A stretch of 64,000 nt of DNA, taken from Tolypothrix bouteillei VB521301. Lineage in GTDB: Bacteria > Cyanobacteriota > Cyanobacteriia > Cyanobacteriales > Nostocaceae. This document shows, in pieces, positions 1-8,307 of this stretch. The stretch covers positions 737,525 through 801,524 of the forward strand of contig NZ_JHEG04000001.1 in assembly GCF_000760695.4 (NCBI RefSeq), written 5' to 3'. Position 1 is the stretch's first letter, and every line of letters begins with the position of its first letter. The position numbers and the translations under genes were made by a program. The notes under the pieces are model-generated. The model saw only the letters and a list, made by a program, of their open reading frames with translations. It did no database searches and was not told the origin of the DNA.

Positions 1-276
1 ATTAGCTTTGACTGCATCTAATTGAGAGCGGTGCTTACGCAACCAAGTTGTGCTGGAAAAAGCAAAAATTAAGTTGCGAAGCAATTCAGAAGGCCATCCT
101 TCAACCGGAATTGGAACCCAGTGAATTTGGTCGTTTTGTTGTAATTCTGGAGCTAGTTGACTTGATAACAAGGTAACATGATGACCGCGACGAATTGCTT
201 CTTGGGTAACCTCGTAATTCACCCGACCCTGTCCATCACCTTTAATAACGCTGTGGGTAACGATGCAGAGTTTCAC
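1..276 (-). CDS. Glycosyltransferase family 4, N-terminal part (runs off window)
   Basis: An open frame enters from the left edge and starts at a GTG at 276 (VKLCIVTHSVIKGDGQGRVN...). The 92 visible residues match the N-terminal Rossmann half of GT4 glycosyltransferases: a short beta strand followed by the donor/acceptor loop KGDGQGRVNYEV. The GTG is chosen because the in-frame context upstream gives no better start and the family begins with exactly this strand. It is the last visible gene of the minus-strand polysaccharide island, so it probably adds a sugar to the envelope polysaccharide repeat unit. The C-terminal nucleotide-sugar site lies outside the window. Confidence 0.75.
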   Translation of the reverse strand, partial: MKLCIVTHSVIKGDGQGRVNYEVTQEAIRRGHHVTLLSSQLAPELQQNDQIHWVPIPVEGWPSELLRNLIFAFSSTTWLRKHRSQLDAVKAN

Positions 277-321
277 ATTTAAGTTCCTGTATAATTTACG
301 CCATAATCTGAGATTGACTGT

Positions 322-1209
322 CTACACGACAGATGGACGCCACAATTTCTGAATGCGGGATAAACGAACAATTTGAGGCCAAGCTTGAATTCCTCCCCGC
401 TTTATCAAATAGAGCGTCATATGAACAAAGTATAAGATGAGAAACGCTATTAATTTAATTGGATTGGGAGATAAATCTTTATAACGTTTTATACCGACGT
501 ATAGTCTGGCTGCTTCTATTGAGATTTCATATCTTGTCAAGCTACCCACTCCTGGTTCGTGCAAACTACTTGTACAACCATCACTGGCTGCGTGAGTTAC
601 TAACAGTTCGGGACAGTGTTGAATTTTGTAGCCTTGTTTTAAAGCTCTCAAACAAAGCTCTGCGTCTTCATAGCCAAAGAAAATATTTTCGTCCCACTGT
701 TCTTGGTCAAAAAATCTTCGAGGAAACAGGGTGGCGTGAATAGCGACAGATTCAGGAACATCGGCTTGACAGAAGTATCCCCGGAAAGATAACTTTCCCG
801 AAACCATTTCGTAAGTACCATCTGGGCTGCGACTGATCCCTGAAAGAATGGTACGGTCTTTTTGTTCTGGAGATAGTTGAGAATATCTATCTAGGGCACG
901 ACCAATAAAGTCGGGTTTAACACAAATATCATCATCAATAAAGGCAACAAAATCAGTTTCAGAGGAGGAGATTGCATTAACTGCATTATTGCGGTTAGCA
1001 CAGACTCCACGGCGAGGACCTATAATGTATTTTGTTCCTGGATATTTCTGAACGATCTGATAATTTTGTTCCTGTACTTCTTTACTTGGAGAGTCATCAG
1101 AAACAATCACTGTGTGGGGTTTAACATCAGAGTTCCACAGTGCTTCCAAACATGCTTCCAAACGTTCGGTACGATTCCTCGTGGTAATACAACCGGTTAC
1201 TCTCATCAT
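322..1209 (-). CDS. Glycosyltransferase family 2
   Basis: A 295-residue GT2 (GT-A fold) enzyme. The N-terminus (VTGCITTRNRTERLEACLEAL) is the nucleotide-binding strand-loop of the family. FIDDDICVKPDF near residue 90 is the metal-binding DxD region, and FFGYEDAELCLRALKQGYKI near 180 is the ED catalytic-base region seen in rhamnosyl/galactosyl-type GT2 enzymes. The C-terminal stretch LIAFLILYFVHMTLYLI is one likely membrane-contact helix. It lies in the island on the same strand as the other transferases, about 80 bp from the next gene. The start could be either of two adjacent ATGs. The exact sugar cannot be read from the sequence. Confidence 0.88.
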   Translation of the reverse strand: MMRVTGCITTRNRTERLEACLEALWNSDVKPHTVIVSDDSPSKEVQEQNYQIVQKYPGTKYIIGPRRGVCANRNNAVNAISSSETDFVAFIDDDICVKPDFIGRALDRYSQLSPEQKDRTILSGISRSPDGTYEMVSGKLSFRGYFCQADVPESVAIHATLFPRRFFDQEQWDENIFFGYEDAELCLRALKQGYKIQHCPELLVTHAASDGCTSSLHEPGVGSLTRYEISIEAARLYVGIKRYKDLSPNPIKLIAFLILYFVHMTLYLIKRGGIQAWPQIVRLSRIQKLWRPSVV

Positions 1210-1289
1210 CTTTCGCTGTTGATTGGTGTTATGTCAGTTTTTATAATGTAGAAAATCCCTGGCAAGTCTTAAATTTACTCAATTCTCAG

Positions 1290-2264
1290 TTAAAACTTAG
1301 CTGCTATTTTGGGGGGTCCAAAACTTAATAGAAGTGCAACCATTGTTCGGAAGCTAAGACTTTGACGCAAAGAACGCCAGAAGTAAGGACGCGCTTCTTT
1401 AATTTGTTTGGAGCGCATCAAACCAATTCCCAAAGTAGTACTTACGTATCCCCATTGTTGTAGAAAATATGGTCTAAATTCCTTGAGTCTTTCATCTTCG
1501 ATAAACTTCTCATAGCAGAAAAGATCGGCTTGAGCTTTTCGGATTTTTGCTTGAGAATTTCGACTACCGCTCATCATTGTGTCTGTTTGTTCGTGAACTC
1601 TGTAACGAGTTAATTTTTCAGGGCAATAATACGCTCCCAAACCATTGCGACAACACAGGTAATTCACGTATAAATCCCACGAACCACCAACTTCTGATGG
1701 AATACTTTTCCAGTCCACAACGTCTCGACGAATCAAGGCGGCTGTCGCTGTAGAGACGGCCCTATCTATTAAGCCAAGCTTGTGGAAAGGTTGAAAGATT
1801 CCTTCAGATAAATAAGCTCGCTTAAATAGCTCGGAACAATGCTCGGTAAGGGCACTATCTATTTCTCCATTGGCATCCATCATGTAATGATCGCAAAAAG
1901 CAAGAGCTAAATTGGGATGAGCTTCCAAAGGTGGTACGAGCTTTTCTAAAAAGTTCTCTTCCCACATATCGTCGTCAAGCAAACTTGCCACATATTTACC
2001 CCTTGCTTTTTTAAAAGCGTTCATGGTGTTGGCAAACATCCCCAAGTTTGTTGAGTTGCGGTAGAAGCGAATTCTATCATCATTAAAAGACTCCACAATG
2101 GGTTGGGGGTTTTCCGGACTGCAATTGTCAGAAACAATAATTTCTATATTGCGGTACGTTTGTTTAACCGCACTACTTAATGCCGCCTTTAGATAGTCGG
2201 GACGGTTATAAGTAGGTGTAATAATACTAACTAAGGGTTCTGGGGATTTTCTACTGCCATTCAT
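1290..2264 (-). CDS. Glycosyltransferase family 2
   Basis: A 324-residue GT2 protein. VSIITPTYNRPDYLKAAL is the N-terminal GT-A signature, VSDNCSPENPQPIV the nucleotide loop, and ASLLDDDMWEENFLEKL (about residue 93-110) holds the acidic metal site. The C-terminal third is helical and positively charged, as in cytoplasmic capsule or envelope-polysaccharide transferases. It is followed 80 bp downstream by another GT2 and preceded by a third, so three non-identical GT2 enzymes line up on one strand, consistent with sequential assembly of one repeat unit. Acceptor and donor are unknown. Confidence 0.88.
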   Translation of the reverse strand: MNGSRKSPEPLVSIITPTYNRPDYLKAALSSAVKQTYRNIEIIVSDNCSPENPQPIVESFNDDRIRFYRNSTNLGMFANTMNAFKKARGKYVASLLDDDMWEENFLEKLVPPLEAHPNLALAFCDHYMMDANGEIDSALTEHCSELFKRAYLSEGIFQPFHKLGLIDRAVSTATAALIRRDVVDWKSIPSEVGGSWDLYVNYLCCRNGLGAYYCPEKLTRYRVHEQTDTMMSGSRNSQAKIRKAQADLFCYEKFIEDERLKEFRPYFLQQWGYVSTTLGIGLMRSKQIKEARPYFWRSLRQSLSFRTMVALLLSFGPPKIAAKF

Positions 2265-2440
2265 ATTCTCATTACTACGTATTTTTGCTTTAACGGGAAG
2301 GTTTTAAGAAATTTTCAACTAATAATAGTAAGTAACACATTTCTATGAAAAAACTATGTAAATAATATTACAATCCCTTGTCATAGATTAGATTTATTGA
2401 ATTTGATGGAAATGTTCAATTAATTCTTTGAGTGGGCTTT

Positions 2441-2472
2441 AGAAACCCGAGCTTTTCCACAACCGGGTTTCT
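2441..2472. repeat. Inverted repeat, possible terminator between two GT2 genes
   Basis: AGAAACCCG at 2441-2449 pairs perfectly with CGGGTTTCT at 2464-2472 across a 14-nt loop. It sits 40 bp past the stop of the minus-strand GT2 gene ending at 2512. There is no long U run, so it may be a dispersed repeat rather than a strong terminator. Confidence 0.45.
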
Positions 2473-2511
2473 TGGAAGCGTAGAATTGATTAGAGCCCTA
2501 CAAAAGTCTTG

Positions 2512-3486
2512 TTAAGATTTTGCATAGGCTATCCTTTTATAAAGGAGTTGTGAATTTTTTAACCAAAACCTAGCAAGGTAGTAAAGTCTATCTAAGAAAT
2601 TGTAAAATGGCCAGCCCAGTATTAAATTGGAAATAGCCAAAGCTTCTTTACAATTCCATTTACTATTTATGTAATATTTGGTACGTCGGTACTGAAGGTT
2701 GCGCGATAGATCGACTCTAGCTTGATGACCGATTTGTTCCAGAAAGGTGTTGATGTACTGGTTGGTCATTCTGATTCCAGTTTGTCCATCCATACTTAAT
2801 TCTACTTTTGCTTGAATGAAGTTATTGTTGCCATGGAGGCGATAGCTTCCTAAAACTTCATTCAGCGTCTTAATTTTTCCTAAAAATGCCGTGCAATAAA
2901 TAAGACAACCATCAACACACAGTCGCCACTTCACACTATCTATAGGAAAAATTTTTGTTAGAGCGCTGCGTCGGTAAGCTAGCCCGGAGGTTGGCGGAAA
3001 ACACCAAGCGTTACCTGTTGCTACAATGACTTTTGCTAAATCGTCATCCATAACCCTTCCTACAACAGAAGAATTGGGGATAAGTTTTCCTTCGCTATCG
3101 ACATTATCTAGCAGGTGCATTACACCAACAACATCTGAGTGATTGAAAGCTTTTACAACTTGCTCTAATTTGTTAGGTTTCCAAATATCATCAGCATCTA
3201 AAAAAGCAACAATGTCTCCACTTGTTGCCTCAAATCCCGTGTTGAAAGCAGCTCCCTGTCCCTGGTTTTCTTGAAAAATTGCTTTGATTTTACCTGGATG
3301 CTTTTGGGCAAGCTGTAGAATAACCTCTGGGCTGTTGTCTTTAGAACCATCATCTACGATGATAATTTCCGTGTTTGTATACGTTTGATCTATGACTGAC
3401 TCAACCGCAGTAGGTAGATATTTAGCATAGTTGTAATTTGCAATAATAATAGAAACTTTCATTTTGAATCCAGTAAAACTATTCAT
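2512..3486 (-). CDS. Glycosyltransferase family 2
   Basis: A GT2 enzyme of up to 324 residues. KVSIIIANYNYAKYLPTAV is the opening strand, IIVDDGSKDNSPEVI the nucleotide site, and VAFLDADDIWKPNKLEQV (about residue 92-110) the DxD metal site. Two ATGs are possible. The inner one at 3462 (MKVSIIIANYN) gives the usual GT2 N-terminus, and neither has a clear ribosome site. The gene is directly downstream of the HepA-like exporter and on the same strand. Within a HEP-type island its likely job is adding a residue to the lipid-linked oligosaccharide on the cytoplasmic face. Confidence 0.87.
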   Translation of the reverse strand: MNSFTGFKMKVSIIIANYNYAKYLPTAVESVIDQTYTNTEIIIVDDGSKDNSPEVILQLAQKHPGKIKAIFQENQGQGAAFNTGFEATSGDIVAFLDADDIWKPNKLEQVVKAFNHSDVVGVMHLLDNVDSEGKLIPNSSVVGRVMDDDLAKVIVATGNAWCFPPTSGLAYRRSALTKIFPIDSVKWRLCVDGCLIYCTAFLGKIKTLNEVLGSYRLHGNNNFIQAKVELSMDGQTGIRMTNQYINTFLEQIGHQARVDLSRNLQYRRTKYYINSKWNCKEALAISNLILGWPFYNFLDRLYYLARFWLKNSQLLYKRIAYAKS

Positions 3487-3786
3487 GTATAATTATTCAT
3501 TGTGATATTATTAAATTAAAAAAGAAAGACTTTTGCAATCGGTTTAAACATTCATCAAGAAAACTTTTATATTGCTTCATTTATAGAATGTAAATTGTCT
3601 TTTTAGAGAAAATTAGTTTATAGCTATTTCATAAAATACAAATACGTAGATCTGCTTTGGCGCTCAATTAGCTATTTATTTCAATTCACACATCAATTCA
3701 CACAGTCAATGAAGCGTTTGTTAGCTCTGAAGAGAGCAGGGCTTCTGGCTCTGCTTTCTTCAGGAGCTATTTTGTATCAGAACTTT
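3487..3786. other. 300-bp spacer with a long imperfect hairpin
   Basis: No coding region. The main structure is an imperfect inverted repeat at 3723-3768 (AGCTCTGAAGAGAGCAG pairing with CTGCTTTCTTCAGGAGCT). It lies just past the 3' end of the HepA-like gene on the minus strand and could act as a terminator or as an mRNA-processing hairpin between the exporter and the downstream transferase. The rest is AT-rich. Confidence 0.4.
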
Positions 3787-5631
3787 TTACTCGACTGTAC
3801 CGACTTCATGCTGCATTTGATGATATTTCCAAAGTTTGCCGCGTCTTTGTAGCAAGTCTTGATAGTTTCCTTGTTCTACAACTCTTCCTGATTCCATAAC
3901 GACGACTTTGTCTGCTTTGGCAATTGTTGAGAGTCGGTGAGCGATCGCAATCACCGTTCGACCAACAGCAAGCTTTTCTATAGATTCTTGAATGAGTCTT
4001 TCCGATACTGAGTCAAGAGCGCTGGTTGCTTCGTCCAAAATCAAAATATCTGGGTCTCGCAATAATGCACGGGCTATGGCAATACGTTGCTGTTGTCCGC
4101 CCGATAAACGAGCTCCGCGATCGCCCAAAACTGTTGCAAAACCTTGGGGCATTTGTTCGATAAACTCAAGTGCATTTGCCAGTCGGGCTGCTTCTCTAAT
4201 TTCGGCTTCTGTGGCGTTGGGTGTACCGTAAGCAATGTTATCCCAAACTGAAGTATTGAAAATAAAGGTATGTTGGCTGACGACTGCCATTCTCTGGCGC
4301 AACGAGTTAATGTTAAACTGTTGCAAATCTACACCATCTACAAAGATATGTCCTTCTGTCGGGTCGTAAAATCGAGGAATTAAATCAACGAGTGTTGTTT
4401 TACCTGCACCGGATGCGCCCACCAGTGCCGTCATTTTACCCTTTTCAATAGAGAGAGTCACGTTATGAAGTACCAAATTGCTGGGTTGGTAACCAAAATC
4501 GACAGAGACTATGTCAATTGAGCGCTGCAATCCAGGAAACTCAATGTTGCCATTTTGAAAGTAGGTTTTGTCATCTTCTCTTAAGAGATCCTTGATATTT
4601 TCTAGCGAGCCACCCAATGTACTTAAATAGGCGAGAGTTCCATTAATATCCTGCAAACTTGGCACCACTCTCACTAGGACAAAGAAAAAGGTTAGCAGCG
4701 AAGCGATTGGCAGTGTAAATTTAACGAAGGAAATAATAATTAAACCGATAAGAACTGTCGTTGCAACGCTTTCCGCTATGGGTTTTACGAGTGTCCAACT
4801 GGCGACAACTTTTATCGAGGCGCTCAGTAGTTCTTTACTTGATTTGTAGAAACGCTGTCTCTCGAATTCTTGAGTTCCATTTGCATGAACGGTGCGAATT
4901 CCATTAATGAACTCTAATGCGATCGCGTTAAATTTACCATTAGCTTTAGAAATATCAAAACTGCTTTCTCTGACTCTAGCATTGAGTGTTGTCAAGCCTA
5001 CTGCCAAAAGAGAAAATAACAAAACTGACAGGATAGACAATTGCCACGATATCAAAAACATACAGATAAAGTAGACAACGACTACCAATGCCCTAGTTAG
5101 TACAAAAGCTGCTCCACTGAATCCTTGCTTGAATCTCTCAATTTCTGTCGTCATCGTGTTCATGATTTCGCCAGAACGAGCTTCAGTGAAATAACCCAGT
5201 TGCAAAGACTGTAGCTGTTCAAAAATCCGCTTTCGCAAACGGTCTGCAAGGTTAAGTTGGGCAGATTCTGTATAAATTGATGCTAAATAGCTGAAGCCCG
5301 AACGAGTCCAAGTACTGAGTAAGATCAGCAGAGATATTACGTATAGCGGATTGACTGTTGAGGCATGAGCTGTTATCCAAACATCCAACCAGCTAATTCC
5401 GGTTTTAGGTGAAGCAGTTGGATCGGTTAGACTTTGTAGAAAGGAAAGTAAAAATCCGACACTAACACCCTCAAAAGTCGCTGAAAGGAAGGTAAACACG
5501 ATCGCCAAGACAGTTATTTTGCGAAAATTGCCAAACTCTCTTAAGATTATGTGATTTTCCTTCCAAAACCTATTAGCTTTGATGATGTTTTTTAGGAGAG
5601 TGTTAACTTGTTTGGAGATTTTAGGCTGCAT
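3787..5631 (-). CDS. hepA: HepA-like ABC exporter (fused membrane and ATPase domains)
   Basis: A 614-residue half-transporter of the MsbA/HepA type. The N-terminal membrane domain (about residues 40-340) has several hydrophobic helices. The ATPase domain carries Walker A GASGAGKTT at 405-413, signature LSGGQ at 509-513, Walker B ILILDE at 529-534 and the H-loop histidine near 561-565. In Anabaena the HepA exporter is needed to deposit the heterocyst envelope polysaccharide, and the flanking HepC-like transferase, Wzc-like protein and GT cluster match that island. Substrate is inferred from context. The protein would act as a homodimer in the inner membrane, moving a lipid-linked glycan or glycolipid. 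Family assignment is firm; the hepA name rests on synteny and length. Confidence 0.87.
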   Translation of the reverse strand: MQPKISKQVNTLLKNIIKANRFWKENHIILREFGNFRKITVLAIVFTFLSATFEGVSVGFLLSFLQSLTDPTASPKTGISWLDVWITAHASTVNPLYVISLLILLSTWTRSGFSYLASIYTESAQLNLADRLRKRIFEQLQSLQLGYFTEARSGEIMNTMTTEIERFKQGFSGAAFVLTRALVVVVYFICMFLISWQLSILSVLLFSLLAVGLTTLNARVRESSFDISKANGKFNAIALEFINGIRTVHANGTQEFERQRFYKSSKELLSASIKVVASWTLVKPIAESVATTVLIGLIIISFVKFTLPIASLLTFFFVLVRVVPSLQDINGTLAYLSTLGGSLENIKDLLREDDKTYFQNGNIEFPGLQRSIDIVSVDFGYQPSNLVLHNVTLSIEKGKMTALVGASGAGKTTLVDLIPRFYDPTEGHIFVDGVDLQQFNINSLRQRMAVVSQHTFIFNTSVWDNIAYGTPNATEAEIREAARLANALEFIEQMPQGFATVLGDRGARLSGGQQQRIAIARALLRDPDILILDEATSALDSVSERLIQESIEKLAVGRTVIAIAHRLSTIAKADKVVVMESGRVVEQGNYQDLLQRRGKLWKYHQMQHEVGTVE

Positions 5632-5957
5632 TTGTTTGTCTCGGGGGTTTTGTAACTGGGCACGCTAAAGACCTGATGTCCGTGCAATTTACTTTTTGCT
5701 CATCGTCTGTCTGCCATGACGTTTCAGTTTTTTATGATTCCAGACAGTTGGGAAAATTGAGCTTATGACTGCACCTAATTGCGGCAAATGAATAGCTCAA
5801 TTACCGCAAACTGCATCCATAAATAATTTTGTCAGACTAATACCAATGATAGAGACAAGTGGCGGACTTATTTGACAGGTAGACTGGATAACATATTACT
5901 TGTAAGTTATATTCGCTCGGTTGTCTTTAGCCGCCTGCGTCTGTGCCAACAAGTTAA
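5632..5957. promoter_or_regulatory. Spacer upstream of hepA-like gene
   Basis: 326 bp between the HepC-like stop and the HepA-like start, with no credible gene. It contains a short inverted repeat (AATTGCGGCAAATG with CTCAATTACCGCAA, near 5776-5812). In Anabaena hepA is induced in proheterocysts from its own promoter, so this gap is the place to look for one. I could not identify a specific regulator site. Confidence 0.35.
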
Positions 5958-6785
5958 TCAGGATATTTGGCTATCTAGATGCAACAGATCTGATTCTGCC
6001 TCGACTTCCCACGAGCCTATGATTCCTGGTAACCGATTCAGGTTTTTTTGTGCTTCTGAATTGAGTCGCACGGCATCTTTCAATGACCGGCATCGGGGTC
6101 CTGTTAAACTCATTTCACCTCGCAGCACGTTGAGCAACTGTGGCAAATTGTCCAATCCATACTTACGCATCCAACGCCCAAGAACTGTTACCTCTTCTTC
6201 ATCCTTGCGATCGCATAAACTATTTTGGTAGACTACATCCTCTTCAAAGCCTTTCTGCTGTGTTGCAGTTGTACGAAACTTGATGACCTTGAAGAGTCTA
6301 CCCCGTTCGCCAATATGCCATTGACGAGAAAAAATTGGACCTTTAGAGTGAAGGCGCATCAATAAAACTAAACCCAGAATCAAAGGCGCAAATGTCAGTA
6401 AGAAGATCAAAGCCACCAGCCAATCAATTGGCCGTTTTAACAATCCAAAGAGCAGGCTACTGCCTTTTTGTTGAGCGTCAGTAGAAGGTATGCGAAGGAA
6501 AATTGGCTTAGCTGCTGCATGGCACGCGTCTGCCCAAAATTTTAATCGAGCTTCACCTAAGTTTGGGTCTATGCGAACTAAAGTTGCTGGGCTACCCTTT
6601 AAACACTCCACAAGGAGCTGCTGTTTGTGCAATGAAGGCATATACGGCTGCTTAATTTCCCCAGGAGGCATAACCAGCAATTGATTGCGCCGCCATTGAA
6701 GCGTACAATATTGGGGAGGATTGCCTTGTGGTTGCTGTTTCACTTTATAGTAATTTTGTATTGTTGGTATTATTGAGGTTGTCAT
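5958..6785 (-). CDS. hepC: HepC-like undecaprenyl-phosphate sugar transferase
   Basis: 275 residues. The first ~100 form a variable N-terminal region. LLKRPIDWLVALIFLLTFAP (about residue 115-135) starts the bacterial sugar transferase domain with its single membrane helix. VIKFRTTA and the C-terminal LGRWMRKYGLDNLPQLLNVL ... GEMSLTGPRC are the conserved PGPT blocks. The enzyme should load the first sugar phosphate onto a polyprenyl lipid at the cytoplasmic face. Unlike WbaP it lacks the extra N-terminal helices, matching the short HepC type. Its position upstream of the HepA-like exporter supports the name. The family normally has about 230-280 residues, so the gene looks complete. Confidence 0.85.
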   Translation of the reverse strand: MTTSIIPTIQNYYKVKQQPQGNPPQYCTLQWRRNQLLVMPPGEIKQPYMPSLHKQQLLVECLKGSPATLVRIDPNLGEARLKFWADACHAAAKPIFLRIPSTDAQQKGSSLLFGLLKRPIDWLVALIFLLTFAPLILGLVLLMRLHSKGPIFSRQWHIGERGRLFKVIKFRTTATQQKGFEEDVVYQNSLCDRKDEEEVTVLGRWMRKYGLDNLPQLLNVLRGEMSLTGPRCRSLKDAVRLNSEAQKNLNRLPGIIGSWEVEAESDLLHLDSQIS

Positions 6786-8202
6786 ATGTATTTCATCTCA
6801 TAAGGTAGTAGATTGCCGACCTGATACTTGAAAGCTATAGAATGCCGTAAGCGATCTTCATCTCTCTTGCTCTGGGAACAACCCGTAGAGTGGGCTTATG
6901 GAACCTCATAACTATCTCTAATAACAACTGCACACCATAATCTAATTTTTTTTGATGTACTAGATTCATTACTTACGATAGAATTTTCCGGATAACGTTA
7001 TAAAGTTCCACTCATTTACTTGATTTGGCTTATCCGTATGGATATTCGATCTCTAGGATATAAGACGCAGTAGAAATAGCAGTTGCTTCTTGAGATTCTT
7101 TATTCACTCTTTATAGAGTTACTGCGTTTTTCATTGAATTATTAAGCTATCGTAAACGGTTTTCTGTAAATACTCATTTTCAGTAGTAATTTTATCATAA
7201 TGTTAGATTCGCACTTCTAAAAACCTGAATTATTACTACTCATTGGAGCGCACAAATTCCGTAAACGTTCTTATATAAAAATTGTGATGATTTATAAAAT
7301 CTTTTAAGTACTGTAGGGTGTAAAACACTAACTAAAAGCTTTATGTAGCAAGCTTTGCAGCCCTACGTATATTTCAAAACTCACAGAGGAGTCCGATATA
7401 TAGAAATTTTATATACTTATCTAATTTCTGAATTTGTATAATTCAAGTTTTAAATACGTAACGATTGATGGTTGACATTTATCTCCAGGCATTACTTACT
7501 TGATTATAAAATCTTTTACACTATAAACACAGATAGAGATCTGTCTCTTTAGCCCAGGAGTAAGGCTCATTTGCAGCTTTGGCTTGTTTTGTCAAAGCGG
7601 TATGATTCACTGACCGGGGCGAAAATGACCAATTGTTATTGGGCGGATACGGCGATCGAGGTTGAATGGTGGGGTAATAACAGACATTGTCCACCCTACA
7701 CCTTTAAGTTATATTCTTTTGGGAAGGAATTAGTAATTTCAACAAAGACACGCTCGCGGAAAAACTAGTCTTTTAAGTTCACATTTGTTCTTACAAGGGA
7801 AATACTGAAGCTTAGCTGTTAAATAATTAAGAACCAACACATAAAAAAGAACTTGTTTCTTATTTTAAATAAGAGTTAATGTATATTAACTTACTAGCAT
7901 ACTAAAGATACATTATCGGCTTAGCTAAGAGTTACATTCTTAACATTTAGTAATAGAAAAAGGAGATAGCTGAAGGGCAGTTTATGACCGCAAAATAGCC
8001 TTTTTACCAGTCATTTAAGGCTTATCTGCTAATTATATTCAACTGTAAAAGGCACTTAGAGCATCTATCTAACGGCTTAAGTGTAGCATAGCGGCTCTGG
8101 AGGGGCAGGCGTTTGTAAGGTGGCGAATTATGTTCGCCGAAGCGTTCGTGAATTTCTTGTGGGTAATTTAGGGTGGCGATACAATACGCAGTGCATAAAA
8201 CA
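6786..8202. other. Long AT-rich non-coding region upstream of hepC-like gene
   Basis: About 1.4 kb with no gene I can support; the short frames at 7571-7768 and 8022-8225 have no family features. An inverted pair GTAGGG...CCCTAC (7313-7366) and a GC-rich repeat patch (8097-8160) are visible. In the HEP island the region before hepC carries developmental regulation, so a long 5' leader or small RNA is possible, but nothing specific can be named. Confidence 0.4.
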
Positions 8203-8236
8203 AACAAGAGCGGATGCGATCGCATCCGCTCTTGTT
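8203..8236 (-). terminator. Perfect 34-bp palindrome centred on a HIP1 octamer
   Basis: Bases 8203-8219 and 8220-8236 are exact reverse complements (17-bp arms, centre GCGATCGC). It stands 72 bp beyond the stop of the Wzc-like gene. On the minus strand the right arm is followed by TTGTTTTATG, so it can act as a terminator of the upstream island transcript before the HepC-like unit. The plus strand also has ATTTTTT nearby, so it may work in both directions. Confidence 0.6.
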
Positions 8237-8307
8237 ATGCAATATTTTTTCCCTGTTTGAACTATAGGGGGCGCAATGCCTTGCTCCGCCAAACCAACCT
8301 TAAAAGG

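Noticed and set aside
7571..7768. 65-residue open frame in the hepC upstream gap
   Set aside because: No family features, no ribosome site, and the DNA contains words of dispersed non-coding repeats (ATTGTCCACCCTAC).
8022..8225. 67-residue minus-strand frame
   Set aside because: It runs through the perfect palindrome at 8203-8236 and a repeat patch; composition is not protein-like.
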